NCBI GenBank assembly: GCA_964017235.1
Contig: OZ024936.1
Span: forward strand, 53,619,028 to 53,683,027
Direction: 5' to 3'
DNA: 64,000 bases
Origin: Sabellastarte sp. h YS-2021
Lineage: Eukaryota; Annelida; Polychaeta; Sabellida; Sabellidae
In this document: piece by piece, positions 23,001 to 35,500 of the stretch
Position numbering within the stretch: position 1 is the stretch's first letter
Layout: each line of letters opens with the position of its first letter
Position numbers and translations under genes: made by a program
The notes under the pieces: generated by a model
Told to the model about the DNA's origin: nothing
The model's input: only the letters and a program-made list of their open reading frames with translations
The model's database searches: none

Positions 23001-26000
23001 ATATAGAGGTCACCAATCTACTAGCATGCCATTCAAGTTTACATATCCCTGTAGGCCTGGTTATCATTTTATAAATGTTAATGGTTATTCTTCTAAGGAA
23101 TTACCTAATTAGTGACCTTCAGAGGTCATCTACTTATTGTTACAGGTATACTGCAATATTGTCTTTTTTGTTACAGGTATACTGCAATATTGTCTTTTTT
23201 GTTTTGCTGCACCTAGGTACATAGCTTGTATGAGAAATCCAGTGGAGATACTGCAAGGTATGCTGTGCCAATAAGCACCCAGTCCAATGTAACATACTGA
23301 AATATCTTAGAAGGACCAAGGAAAGTGCCATAAACAGGTATTTTGCTATCTTGCTATCTTGTGGGAACGACTTGGTAACTTGTGATAACGACTTTGCTAA
23401 TTTGTGAGAAAGAGTTAGAATCTTGTGGTAATGACTTTCTAACTTGTGGGAAAAACTTGCTATCTTGTGGGAATGACTTTCTAACTTGTGGGAACGACTT
23501 GCTAACTTGTGGGAATGACTTTGCAAACTTGTGGGAACGACTTTGAAACTTGTGGGAATGACTTTGCAAACTTGTGGGAATGACTTTGCAATCTTGTGGG
23601 AACAACTTTGAAACTTGTGGGAACGACTTGCTAACTTGTGGGAATGACTTGCTATCTTGTGGGAATGACTTGCTAACTTGTGGGAAAGACTTGCTAACTT
23701 GTGGGAACGACTTTCTAACTTTTGGAAACGACTTGCTATCTTGTGGGAACGACTTTCTAACTTGTGGGAACAACTTTCTAACTTTCTAAATTGGAAAGTG
23801 CCATAAAACAGGCATTTTGCTTTCTTGCTATCTTGTGGGAATAACTGGGTAACTTGTGGTAATGACTTTGCTAACTTGTGGGAACGAGTTATTATGTTGT
23901 GGTAATGACTTTCTCTCTTGTGGGAACAACTTTCTAACTTGTGGGAACGACTTGCTAAGTTGTGGGAATGACTTTCTAACTTATGGGAATGACTTTCTAA
24001 CTTGTGGGAACGACTTTGAAACTTGTGGGAATGACTTTGCAAACTTGTGGGAACGACTTTGAAACTTGTGGGAATGACTTTGCAAACTTGTGGGAATGAC
24101 TTTGCAATCTTGTGGGAACAACTTTGAAACTTGTGGGAACGACTTTCTAACTTGTGGGAACGACTTTGCAATCTTGTGGGAACGACTTTCTAACTTGTGG
24201 AAACGACTTTGTAATCTTGTGGGAACAACTTTGAAACTTGTGGGAACGACTTTCTAACTTGTGGGAACGACTTTGTAATCTTGTGGAACGACTTTCTAAC
24301 TTGTGGGAACGATTTTGCAATCTTGTGGGAACGACTTTCTAACTTGTGGGAACGACTTTGTAATCTTGTGGGAACGACTTTGTAATCTTGTGGGAGCAAC
24401 TTTCTAACTTGTGGGAATGACTTTGCAATCTTGTGGGAACGACATTCTAACTTGTGGGAACGACTTTGTAATCTTGTGGGAGCAACTTTGAAACTTGTGG
24501 GAACGACTTTCTAACTTGTGGGAACGACTTTCTAACTTGTGGGAACGACTTGCAATCTTGTGGGAACGACTTTCTAACTTGTGGGAACGACTTTGCATTC
24601 TTGTGGGAAGGACTTTCTAACTTGTGTGAACGACTTTGCAATCTTGTGGGAACGATTTGCTAACTTGTGGGAACGACTTTGTAATCTTGTGGGAACGACT
24701 TTGCAATCTTGTGGGAACAACTTTGAAACTTGTGGGAACGACTTTGCAATCTTGTTGGAACAACTTTGAAACTTGTGGGAACTACTTGCTAACTTGTGGG
24801 AACGACTTTGCAATCTTGTGGGAATGACTTGCTAGCTTGTGGGAACGACTTTGAAACTTGTGGGAACGACTTGCGAACTTGTGGGAATGACTTGCTAACT
24901 TGTGGGAACGACTTGCTAACTTGTGGTAATGAGTTGTCAACTTGTGGTAATGAGTTGTTAACTTGTGGCCACAACTTCATATCTTGTGGGAACGAGATTT
25001 AAAAATGCAAGGAAAACAGTTCTATGTCCCTTCCAGGGCTCCATAATATTATTCATAATTTTTTACAGCAAACCAAAAACATCGGTAAACAAATTTAATT
25101 TTTGTTTACAAAGAGCAGAATCTATTCTTGACCTATGACAAATGAAATATACGGTAGACATTCAATGGTAGATCAGCCTAATACAGTATACTTGTACCAT
25201 ATCACTATTATATAAACCAGTGATAGCATATCTTAAATCAAACAGTTGGACATTTTTTCTACTTTCTGGAACTACTTTGTCCTTACTACTTACTTCAAAC
25301 TTGTTGTCCTCTCATTGTATTAAGTTATGGCTACAAGTTGGGCACTGACAGCTTTTGAGTTTAATGCACATTTTTAGAATTCACATGGGCTGTCACTCAT
25401 TATACCCCTTTCACACTACAGGCAGTATCAACCGTGGCAACCCGTGTTTGGTGAAATGTTCCTGTCCTTGGATCACTGCCTGACTTCCGTTTGCACACTT
25501 GTGAGTCAGTGGCCCAATGTTTAAATCCTTACGCGTCCCCCACAGAAGATTTCGGAACCGTGAGCATGTGCAGATGATTCGCATGTGAATTTCTTACTAT
25601 GGTAACCAAAGGTGTGGTCCACAGTGTATTTCAGGTTGTGACTTGGTCTTCCTTCAGTGTAACAAGGCAACATAAGGTGAGTGAAGGTATTGGTTGTTTT
25701 GCAACATGTTTGTCTGACGGCTACGAAGGTGGGTTGAGGTTAATGGAAGTTGTTTCTTGGTGATCAATGCTTGTACTGTCATCCAACTGTTATTGATGGT
25801 TAAAAACCATGTCCAATCAGTGGCCATCAGCCTGTAGTGTGTACAACTCGGATGAAATTGGGCGTCATGGCGGGCAATTCTGCAGCCGAGTAAAACTTCT
25901 AACCATGGAGCGTACCGCCTATAGTGCGTAAGGGGCATTAGGAAAAAAAAGAGAGTATCTGTTTTGCAAAAACCAATCCAATCTTGGTAATAGTGTTTAG

Positions 26001-29000
26001 TTGTAACAAACTTTGAGGTACCAGTGAAGCAAACATGGCGGATGATATAAACAAATGTATTGAGAATAAAACGCTAAATATCTGTGAAAAATAGGGAATA
26101 TTACATAAAATCTACTACCAGGTTGGCAAAACTGACAATAGTAAGGTTTACCTAAGTAGTCGATTTATTTAAACAATGTTTTAAAAGTTTTTAAGTTATC
26201 CACTTTGGTAATTTGTTCTAGGGCTTGTAAACATGCAGCCTTACTCTTTATAATATGCAATTTTGTCAAATTTAAAAGCCTTAAACATAGGGTTGTTTAT
26301 TTCCAAATTAAATTGACATAGATACAGGATAATAATTAAGAAGAATGAAATGTGGCCAAGCACATGAGATGTTACCTTGTTTTACCTTGATTTACCTTAT
26401 ATTTTTCTCAAGGTTCTCTGATTGGTCATCTATATATTCTAACTTGTCTCTTTCTAAATAGCAACATGGAAGGTATCATTAACAGAAAATAAGCTATTTT
26501 CATGATTAATTGATTTATTATTTTAAACGTTAGGCATACTTACAGTCCCATTGGACAAAGTGAATATGACAGTCAAATTGTGTTTAGAGACTAAGGTGAA
26601 TATGTTGGTAAAATTATGTTTAAACTTATTCTAAAAGTACATTTTTATGCGGGACATATTATTAAGTGAAGCTTATACAGTTTTATTTCAAAAATTTAAG
26701 CCTCTTGACCATTCAAAATTATCAATTTTTTACAAGTATGTCATTAGTACTGCATTGAACATCTCTTTTAAAACACTGTATAGGTTATATCCTACCAGGT
26801 GTGTGAAGGGCACAGAAAAATTTGCAGGATTCTGGGCTGTACTTGACAATTTAGAGGACATCAACAGCAAATTAACAACAACAAATCTTTCATGTGTGGA
26901 CCCATAACCTAGGAGGTTGCATGTCATTGATGAATTCAGTCACTATATACCTTCTACTATTTCTACAGAGTGTAATATTTTCATCTACCAGTGATTCATC
27001 AACTATTATGTGATATTAGAATGTCACATAACAGAGATTATACTGTATTTCTGCAAAAACGTCTCAATACCAGTGTCAAGGCATTACAGAGCCATTCCTA
27101 TATAATACACACCTGTAGATCCAGGTTTCCCTTTTCCTGCTGGACCTCCAAACTTCTCAAACTTGGCTCTGAATTCTGATACTGTGGATGCACTTTTACC
27201 TCCTGATTGTTCCTCCTGGAAAGAAGGTGACACAACAAAGCATCACTATTTGACAAAGTACAATAATTATTTATATACTACAATTTTTCTAATAATTTCT
27301 GATAATGATGATGTATGTTTTCAAACTTGATGCATCTAATACAATAAGTTTCATTTGCCAAAGTAAAACTAGAGTTCTGTATTGCTTTGCAAGAGAAAAA
27401 GAAATTGTTTTTGCATAGCAAAAACAAAGCGTCCCAATGAGTATTAATGATTTTGTAGAAATGACCATCTTTCTGTTTTAATATGTTTTTTCAAGTTATC
27501 CCAAAATACTAGGTTTCGAAGATGAATGTGGCGGGAAAATGATTTTGGCGAAAACTTGCCAGTAGACTTTGCAAATAACCTGCAGGTCAAAAATTTTGTC
27601 GAAATCGCTCTAGTTCGCTCCGTTTCCAAGATTTTCTCCGTTTTACGCAGAAATTCAAGATGGCCGCCAAAAGGGGCGGGAAAATGATTTTGGCAATAAC
27701 TTGCCAGTAGACCCTGTGTATACGCTGCGGGTCAAAAATTTTGTTGAAATCGCTCTAGCTCGCTCCGTTTCCAAAATAAACACTTATTTGCATTTTACAC
27801 AGAAATTCAAGATGGCCGCCAAAAGTGGCGGGAAAACGATTTTGGAAAAAAAAACTTGCCAGTAGACTCTGCATATATCCTGCTGGTCAAAAATCGAAAT
27901 CACTCTAGCTGGCACCGTTTCCGAGATAAATGCGTTTTTGTGTTTTCAGCTAAATCATTAATAAGTCGGCCATTTTGTATTGGATCACTTCCAAAAGTTA
28001 ATGATTTCCAGACATCTACATAACAAAGCTACCTGCCAAATTTCATGTGAATAGGTGGAGCACTTTTTAAGTTATCATGCAGACAAGAACACCCTTTTTA
28101 AAAAACATGTTTTTGGTCATGTGACTTCTCTGATTGGTTAAAATGTCATGACACCATATTCAGACATTTTTCCCAGGGCTACCACATACATGTGCTAAAT
28201 TTGAAGAAAACCCGCCCAGTGGTTGCCGAGCTATAAGCAATACAAAATGCGGGAGCCACTCTCTCTCCCCCTTAATACAAACAAGCGTCCCTTGAGGACA
28301 GATTTCTCTTCCTCTCTTGTAATTTTCTAACTAACTTTCTGTAGATGTAACAGTTCTGGAAAATGCTCCACAAAATTAATAATGCAAGGTATTATGCTGG
28401 AACATGTACCTCTTCTGTAAAAATTGTGATTATATTTATTTTATGAAGATATTACTACACTTGTTTGACATAGTAATATTAATATTGCTGGGGGTGATAA
28501 TAAGAGGTTTGTGATTGATAAAATAGCTTTCTGAGCTACTTTGTCATTGGATCCCGTGTCCTTATGATGATTCCGGATATGAACACTTTACCATTAAAAA
28601 AGATGGGTTTACAAATGTTACAAATGCCTATGTGATCGCTATGAGTGTTAAGATAGGTTTAGGACTGTGTTAAAATAGAAAAATGGTTTTATGAACATTA
28701 AGATGCGTTAGGTTTGGGACTAAGTTCCCGAATGCAAGGTCTGATAAGGATCACAGAAAATTTACAACAAATTTAAATACTTAGAAATTACTGTGGAGAC
28801 ACATCACTGGCTCCTGAACATTACCGACCTCAACCAGCCATCCTGAACTTTAAGAATGCAGTTTACAGAAAGTCTGACTCCAAAATAGCTATAATTTTCA
28901 GGATTGCTAACCTATCAGGAGGTAGGGGGTATCAGCATAGTGCATCAAGGGTAAAGGCCATAATTTCTCATGAAACCGAGTGTCACACACAACTCCTTGC

Positions 29001-32000
29001 ACAGACCCTTAACTTCAAGCACACCAAAATTAAAGGATGTAAATAAATTTGGAAAATTTAATAGTGATTTAAATTTTTATTAGAAATACTTACCATTTCC
29101 TAACAGTAGCTATTTGTTGGAGCCATCCAACCCAATGGCCAACGCAGAGATGCGATTTTAAGGTTATGTAACAACCTTAACCAAGCCATTGGGTTACAGT
29201 AGTCCGTCCTCCCGCCAATTAGGTCACATGACCACATTGTTTACTTCATTATTTTTGTTGCAAGTAAAAGAATGACTTGCGGGGAGGCGGGAGGGAAATA
29301 TGAGTGTTAGGAAATGGTAAGTATTTCTAATAAAAATTTAAATTACTATTAAATTTTCCAATTTTATAGCGAAATACCCTTACCATTTCCTAACAGTAGC
29401 TGAATTCAGCCTTGTAGGATGGAGGGAATTCTTTTAAGAAAAACCACTACCCAACCTACAACTAAACAACATGAGAACTTCACAATGGAATTTACAGGCA
29501 TTAATAACATATAAACTTCCAACAATCACAACATACAACTCCCAAAAAACTGAAAGTATGTAGTTGTAGTTCTCACAACTGCTGACAATGTTGGTGTTGC
29601 AAAAGGATGTCATACATAGATATCCCATCTACATTGTAACATCCGACCTCAAGACAAGGTCAAACCAACCTGAAAGTGTCATCAGCATAATGCCTAATCC
29701 TTCCCAAGAAAGATTTAGGCAAGATTGATATCTAACTACAAACATCCAGCATTGCAGACATACCAGCCACAAACTGCAAATGTACCAATATAAGTATGAA
29801 ACACATACTTATAAAGTAACAAAACTGTAACTGCAACTGTAGGACCCAATTTCAAATCTGACCCTATGACAACAGAGGTTTTTCAGATAGAAATTAGTAT
29901 ACATACAATGCAATTTCCAATAACATGTATCAAGAAACTCATGTAAGGAAATCACCTATAAACTAAAGATGCAATCAAAAATCTACATCAATAGTTTCCG
30001 TGACTCAATCTTGACTCAATCAAGATGAAATAGGTGCCAAAAGATAAGTCTTATTAAGAAACTTTCTTAATGGCAGTAAAAACAAAAAATTTTGTTCTAT
30101 CCCAAACCTTTTGATTACCACCCCTAACAGGAACAGACAGACCCACATTGAGTCAAACTGATGTCCAAAGAGGCTAAGAGCTGGCATGACCACAGGCTTA
30201 ATTGCAGTAGGCCCATCCAAAGCAAACTGGATCTGGCAATTGATGGGCCAGAGTTACTTGTGACCAATTCTCCTTATAACTAAAGGAGGAATATGTCCAA
30301 GCATTAATGTCACTCCATTACCATGAGTCCACAGAGACAAAGACCACTGACTCAGTTGCAGTAATTGCAGTAGGCCCATCTGAAACCAACTGGTTCATGG
30401 CCAAAAAAGGCAGTTAATGACCAAAGTTACTTGTGACCAATCCTCCCTACAAGTAAGGGAAGCATGAATGTCACTACTTACTTGAAACCAAGACCAAACG
30501 TCTTGAAAGATAATAACTTCAAAAAAGCCTTCCCCAACGGCTGTTTGATAAGAGCCTGAAGGACCAATGACAAAATCCAAAACTATTGGTTTGTCCCTTT
30601 CTAAAAGTTGCTAATCTAATATTAGCTCAACTTTTAGATACTTTTTACCCTTTCAGCGCCAAACCATCCGTAATTGCTGTTCTATAGCCCAGAATAGAGG
30701 ATGGTATTAGTATGTTCCTTAAACTAGAATTTCAGGAAATTGCTCAATATGGAATAGTGGGGTCTGAGATATAAACCTGGCTCTCTTCACACCACTTCCC
30801 AAAAAAGAACAATTGATTCTCCTTGAGGAGTGCTCCTTCATTGTTTCACCACTTCCTCTGGGAATCTTTCATAATATTCATGCCTGACTCCAGATGCCAA
30901 TCATGAAGATTCAAATAGGCTAGATTGTTGTGAAGTCTGTTGCTGAAAAATTGAACTAACAGATTCACCCATTTAGGAGTCTTTGTGGAACAGATTCATA
31001 AGACACAAAAAACAAGATATCCCTGGCCACCCAATCATGATGATTCTACACCTGTAGGTGGTCATTAGTTGAATCACCTGAGGGATGAGGGCCACTGGAC
31101 ATAACTGACCAGACCCTCCCCCTGACCTTCAATGCATCTGTTCCCCAAGCCCGACTGTCTGGGACATGAGACAGACACATTTACATTACCTGCAGGACCA
31201 AGGCCCTGGGCAAAACATGTCTAATTGATTGAAAACCTGGCGACTCATAGCCCCTTTGGTTTGAATAACTAAACTTCTAGACAAGGAATCTGGCAGAACA
31301 TCTAGATTCCCTAGGATGTACTTTCGTGAATCTGAATCATTCTGGCCTTTAATTAAACCATGATTATGCAGATTAAGGTACATGTTACCTAAGAGAGGAT
31401 GCCTCCCTGTCTGTTCATATAGGCAACCACTAATAAATTGTCAAGAGAAATGAAACTGATTTCAATCCAGAAACTGACTTCTGAATCATTTTTTAAAATA
31501 ACAACATTGCTTCCAATGTTATGTAATGTGGAGTCTTGACTCTTCCTGATGCCACAGACCAATGGCTGTGGATGACTCAAGAAGCACCCCAACCCATTCG
31601 GGAAGCTTCTGTGAATGGAGAGAAAACTGTGCTCCTGAAGGAGTGGTGAGTCCTCCTTCAAAATTGAACTAGAGGTCCACCACTGAAGATGATCCCTGAA
31701 CCAAAACCCAAGAAATGGGACATCCAGAGACTGAAGATATCAGCAGTGTTTCCAGATACCATTGGAATGACTTCATGTTCAGATAACCCAATGGTATGGT
31801 ATTCTCCATTGAAGCCATGCTTTCAAAGTGACATGAGCTTCCCTGGAGATAAACGAGAAGCTTCCAACATGGTAAACTGTCCTTGCCAGAAGACAATAGA
31901 TTTCCTCCGAGTTGGGAAGACTAGCCCTACCCTGAGGTCGAATTGTAAACCAACAATTCGATTACTGGAGTTGGAAATAAATCTGACTTTAGAAATTGTG

Positions 32001-32514
32001 ATCCAACCCAAGCTTTCAACAAGATGCACCAACCAATAGATGTTTTCTTGGCATTGCTATCTACCCTGAGGTCGACTGTTTTGAATTTGTTCTCATTAGC
32101 CAACCGTCTATATACTGGCGAATACTGATGCCTTCTGCACGAGCCATCAGCTTCACCACTTTTGCTACCTTGGTGAACTGGAGAGGAACTGTAGCCATAT
32201 TGCAGGGTAAGGCAGTGAACTGGTAGAATCTGTAGCCTCCAGCTGAGTCTACCGGTGACGAGTGTGTACCCATAAGAGTCGAGTGACGTCATCCACTCTC
32301 GTTATATAGACCAATTCCAAATATTAAACAATTCATATTGAGTAAGGTACATGCAAAGCTTGTTTACCTGACCTTAAGTATACTGACAGTCATTTCTTCT
32401 TCACTAACCCCAAGAAATAGACTGTAACTGTAAACTTCCAGCGATGTGACTGGTGATATCGCCCTTTTGTCGATCATTTCATAAACAGCTTTTATCAAAA
32501 TTGCTGTTTCTCCC

Positions 32515-32548
<34 letters not shown>

Positions 32549-35500
32549 TCTGCCAACCTCACTTCTAAAAAGTCTGGCTGAATATTCTTCTTTCCCAGGA
32601 CTTGTATAGTACCAAACTGGAGAAAGGTTCCTTGAAACCCACAGGAAGCCAGCTATCATCCCTGCTTCCATAGGCCTGTATAAGTAAGATCCACTCCCCT
32701 TTTAACTAGCTGAGGAGTAGGAGGCACTTGTAACTCTATTCCATGGTTTATTAGACCAGAACTAGAAGCATGCTCACTTCTAGAGTTACTAATCCTTGTT
32801 AATTATTTCCATGAAAACACTAGATGAAAATCCTCTGAACATCTAATATGCCCAGCAAGAGAACATCATTAGGAGTGAAAAAAGCATTGTAGGTTTGCTA
32901 AAGACATTCTAATTACATCCCTCCTGTTGAGTCACATGTTCTTAGACATGGGCAAACTGCAACAAGAAGATTTGGACACCAACTGGTTGACTGGACTAGA
33001 AATGCAAACATCATTGCACCCAGTCCAAAGCATAATGAAGTCTATAACATATCATAGTGATCCCTAGGATCCTCTAAATATGACCTGAACTGAAGGAGTG
33101 AGAATATACACGCTTCTTCTCTCTTACAATCCCCTACCAGGGACCCTGTTTGCAAAGTGTCTGAAAGGTCATGTTCCTCCTGCAGACCTGCTGTAACTAA
33201 AGAGCTGTCCAGGAAAGTAATGTATGTAAGGAAGTGCAAGCAAAACTTCTTCCTGCATAGCTGCTCTTTAAAACATCAGAGGCTTCAAACTCCTTGAAAC
33301 CCAACATAAAAGCCACATTTCAATGCTGGCTGTTCACCCAAGGAATGTAAATGTGACCAAACAAAGGAGCATTCACAGAAACTGTGCCTGTTAAATCAAT
33401 CCCTAGCCACTCAATAACAGTCAAGCAAAAGCAAAATAAGGAATAGGTTCCTTGTAATGAGATGAATCATAATCACCATCTCCTGACAACCTGAATTCTA
33501 AACCTTTTGAGAGGTATAGAAACCCGATTGTACTACCATAGAATCAAAAGCCTCTCCTTGTAGATATGAATGACACTCCCGGACATCTGACAACCCGAAT
33601 TCTGACCTTCTGAGAGGTATAGAATACTCGATTGTGCATGACCTCACACAGGTATTTCCTCTGGTGAATGTTTTGACTGGACCTCGACGGAAGAGTTTTC
33701 CGAAGAAGTAGTATTTCCTGCATTCAAAACTCCTCCACGATGCCGTGTCCATGGCAACGTAAATGGCCGCCCCCAAGGGAGATTCCTTCTACTGACTCGT
33801 CGACAATCAATTCGACTGGGATGTATATTGTGATCAAAAAACTGCTTTCAACGCCTGGCTATTAGAACCCGACGTGAACAGCAATAACGGCCACTCGAAT
33901 TGTCATTCTCATCCAAGATGGCGTCTTCCAGATCGCTTCTGTTGTTGAAGAGTACATTCTTTGTAAACATGTATGCGCAAAATTATAGCTTCCAACCTCC
34001 AGCAAACTGAACCGAACGACTGGCAAGCTAAATAAAATATTATTGTTGCATAATGACCCTCTTATGTTAATGTATTTCCTCGAGGTTGAAGACGATGAAA
34101 CCTCGAAGTCACCATCCAAAAGTCCTTTATTTGCATAATATAATGCATACCTTCGAAGATTTAACAAAGGTATAAGTTCTGTATGATATACATTTAAAAT
34201 AATAAGTGAGATTGACTGTAAAATCTCAAGAAATAAATAAAAACCTTGACAAAAACTTCTCCTAATTTCCAAAGACGTCCTTACTGATGATGGCCAACAA
34301 AAATAATGAAGTAAACAATGTGGTCATGTGACCTAATTGGCGGGAGGACGGACTACTGTAACCCAATGGCTTGGTTAAGGTTGTTACATAACCTTAAAAT
34401 CGCATCTCTGCGTTGGCCATTGGGTTGGATGGCTCCAACAAATAGCTACTGTTAGGAAATGGTAAGGGTATTTCGCTATAAAAATATATTTTGCTAGCTA
34501 ACTCATGGCAAAATAAATACCTATGGCACAAGATTGGCACAGCTGGCTGGCTCAAAAGTAAAGTATTGCTAACTTTCAGCTTGGGATACAGTTATATTTA
34601 TAAAAAGGCTGTGATGAAATTAAGTCTATATATTTATACAAAGGCTTGTTAAAAATATTACTCTGTTAGAGTAAGAAATTTAAAATTCGCCAGAAATCTA
34701 AAACTCGCCACCTCTAAAACCTTAGTTAATTCTATGATGAAAATGATGCTTTGTCTTACATTTTGTATATTTCAGTTCAAAAAGCCTTGAAGTACTACAC
34801 ATTCAACAAATCTCACCTCAATTCATTATTTTTATTAGTATTACCACGTGTGGTGAATTTCAGATATGTGGCGAATTTTAGATTTCTTACTCTATCTTCA
34901 ACTGAAAACACAAAATTCCACTGACAAACCACATAAATGGTTTCATCTGATTCAGTGAAACATAATTAATGGTGCTACAAAATAGATAATACATTGTCAA
35001 ATATAATATAGAAATTTTTTTTCTTTCATTTGTGGTTAAACAATCATTTACCTTTACAATAACAATAATTTGGAAAAATCAACACAAAATATTACATATA
35101 AACATCAGTGCAGTTTGTTTGAAACAGTCGCATCTGTTGTGGAGAACATGACTACAAGTGGAAAGTTTGATTTCCAAACCAGTTTTTGATGTTACAGCAT
35201 CAAGAAATGCTACATTTTTGTGTTTATAAGTAGACCAAAACTAGGACTGAATACTGTGGGCATTGGAGGTTCAGATCATCTAAAGTTTAATGTAGATATA
35301 ATTTTTTCAAAATTTATTAAGAGACTTCCATCAATAACGGTCACCTCAGATTAAATTCTTTCATTTGTCTATTTAAACTGACTTTGGCTTTAACAAGATT
35401 CAAACGGCTGAAAGTAGTTTGATTAGAGTAAGAAATCTAAAATTCGCCAGGAAACATAAAATTCGCCACCTCTAAAACCTTAGTTAATTTTATGAAGAAA

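Larger units (their letters stand above)
22411..25042. mobile_element. Foldback-type element with minisatellite arms
   Basis: The two ends are inverted copies of about 60 bp: GGAGCCCTGGAAGGGACATA at the left and its complement ending at 25,042. Each runs into a minisatellite of 20-21 bp (TCGTTCCCACAAGTTAGCAA). The left arm (22,450-22,943) and right arm (23,345-24,990) are in opposite orientations around a 400-bp spacer. No transposase frame is seen. The open frames across it are by-products of the repeat. Architecture matches Drosophila FB-type foldback elements; relationship to them is not shown. No convincing target duplication found. Confidence 0.8.
29049..34485 (-). mobile_element. Second DIRS element, structurally complete but decayed
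   Basis: Inverted terminal repeats of about 180 bp (29,081-29,260 and 34,295-34,480) share CCAACCCAATGGCCAACGCA, AAGGTTATGTAACAACCTTA and GGTCACATGACCACATTGTT. Just inside the left (3') repeat, 29,305-29,404 is an internal complementary region: its first 55 bases complement the left terminus and the rest complements the right terminus. This is the DIRS layout used to rebuild ends from a circle. RT and RNase H fragments lie on the minus strand. About 5.4 kb, the usual size for the class. Confidence 0.88.

Noticed and set aside
22400-24990. Several open frames repeating CGND-L-TCGND or SHKLESRSHK
   Set aside because: They translate the 21-bp minisatellite of the foldback element; both strands are open for the same reason.
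22450-24990. CRISPR-like regular short repeats
   Set aside because: Repeats are head-to-tail without unique spacers, in a eukaryotic intron.
25654-25938. A 94-codon frame ending at the Harbinger-like MITE terminus
   Set aside because: It crosses the terminal inverted repeat, has no recognised domain, and no transposase motif.
26647-26907. An 86-codon plus-strand frame
   Set aside because: No recognised homology, no splice or promoter context, and ordinary AT-rich composition.
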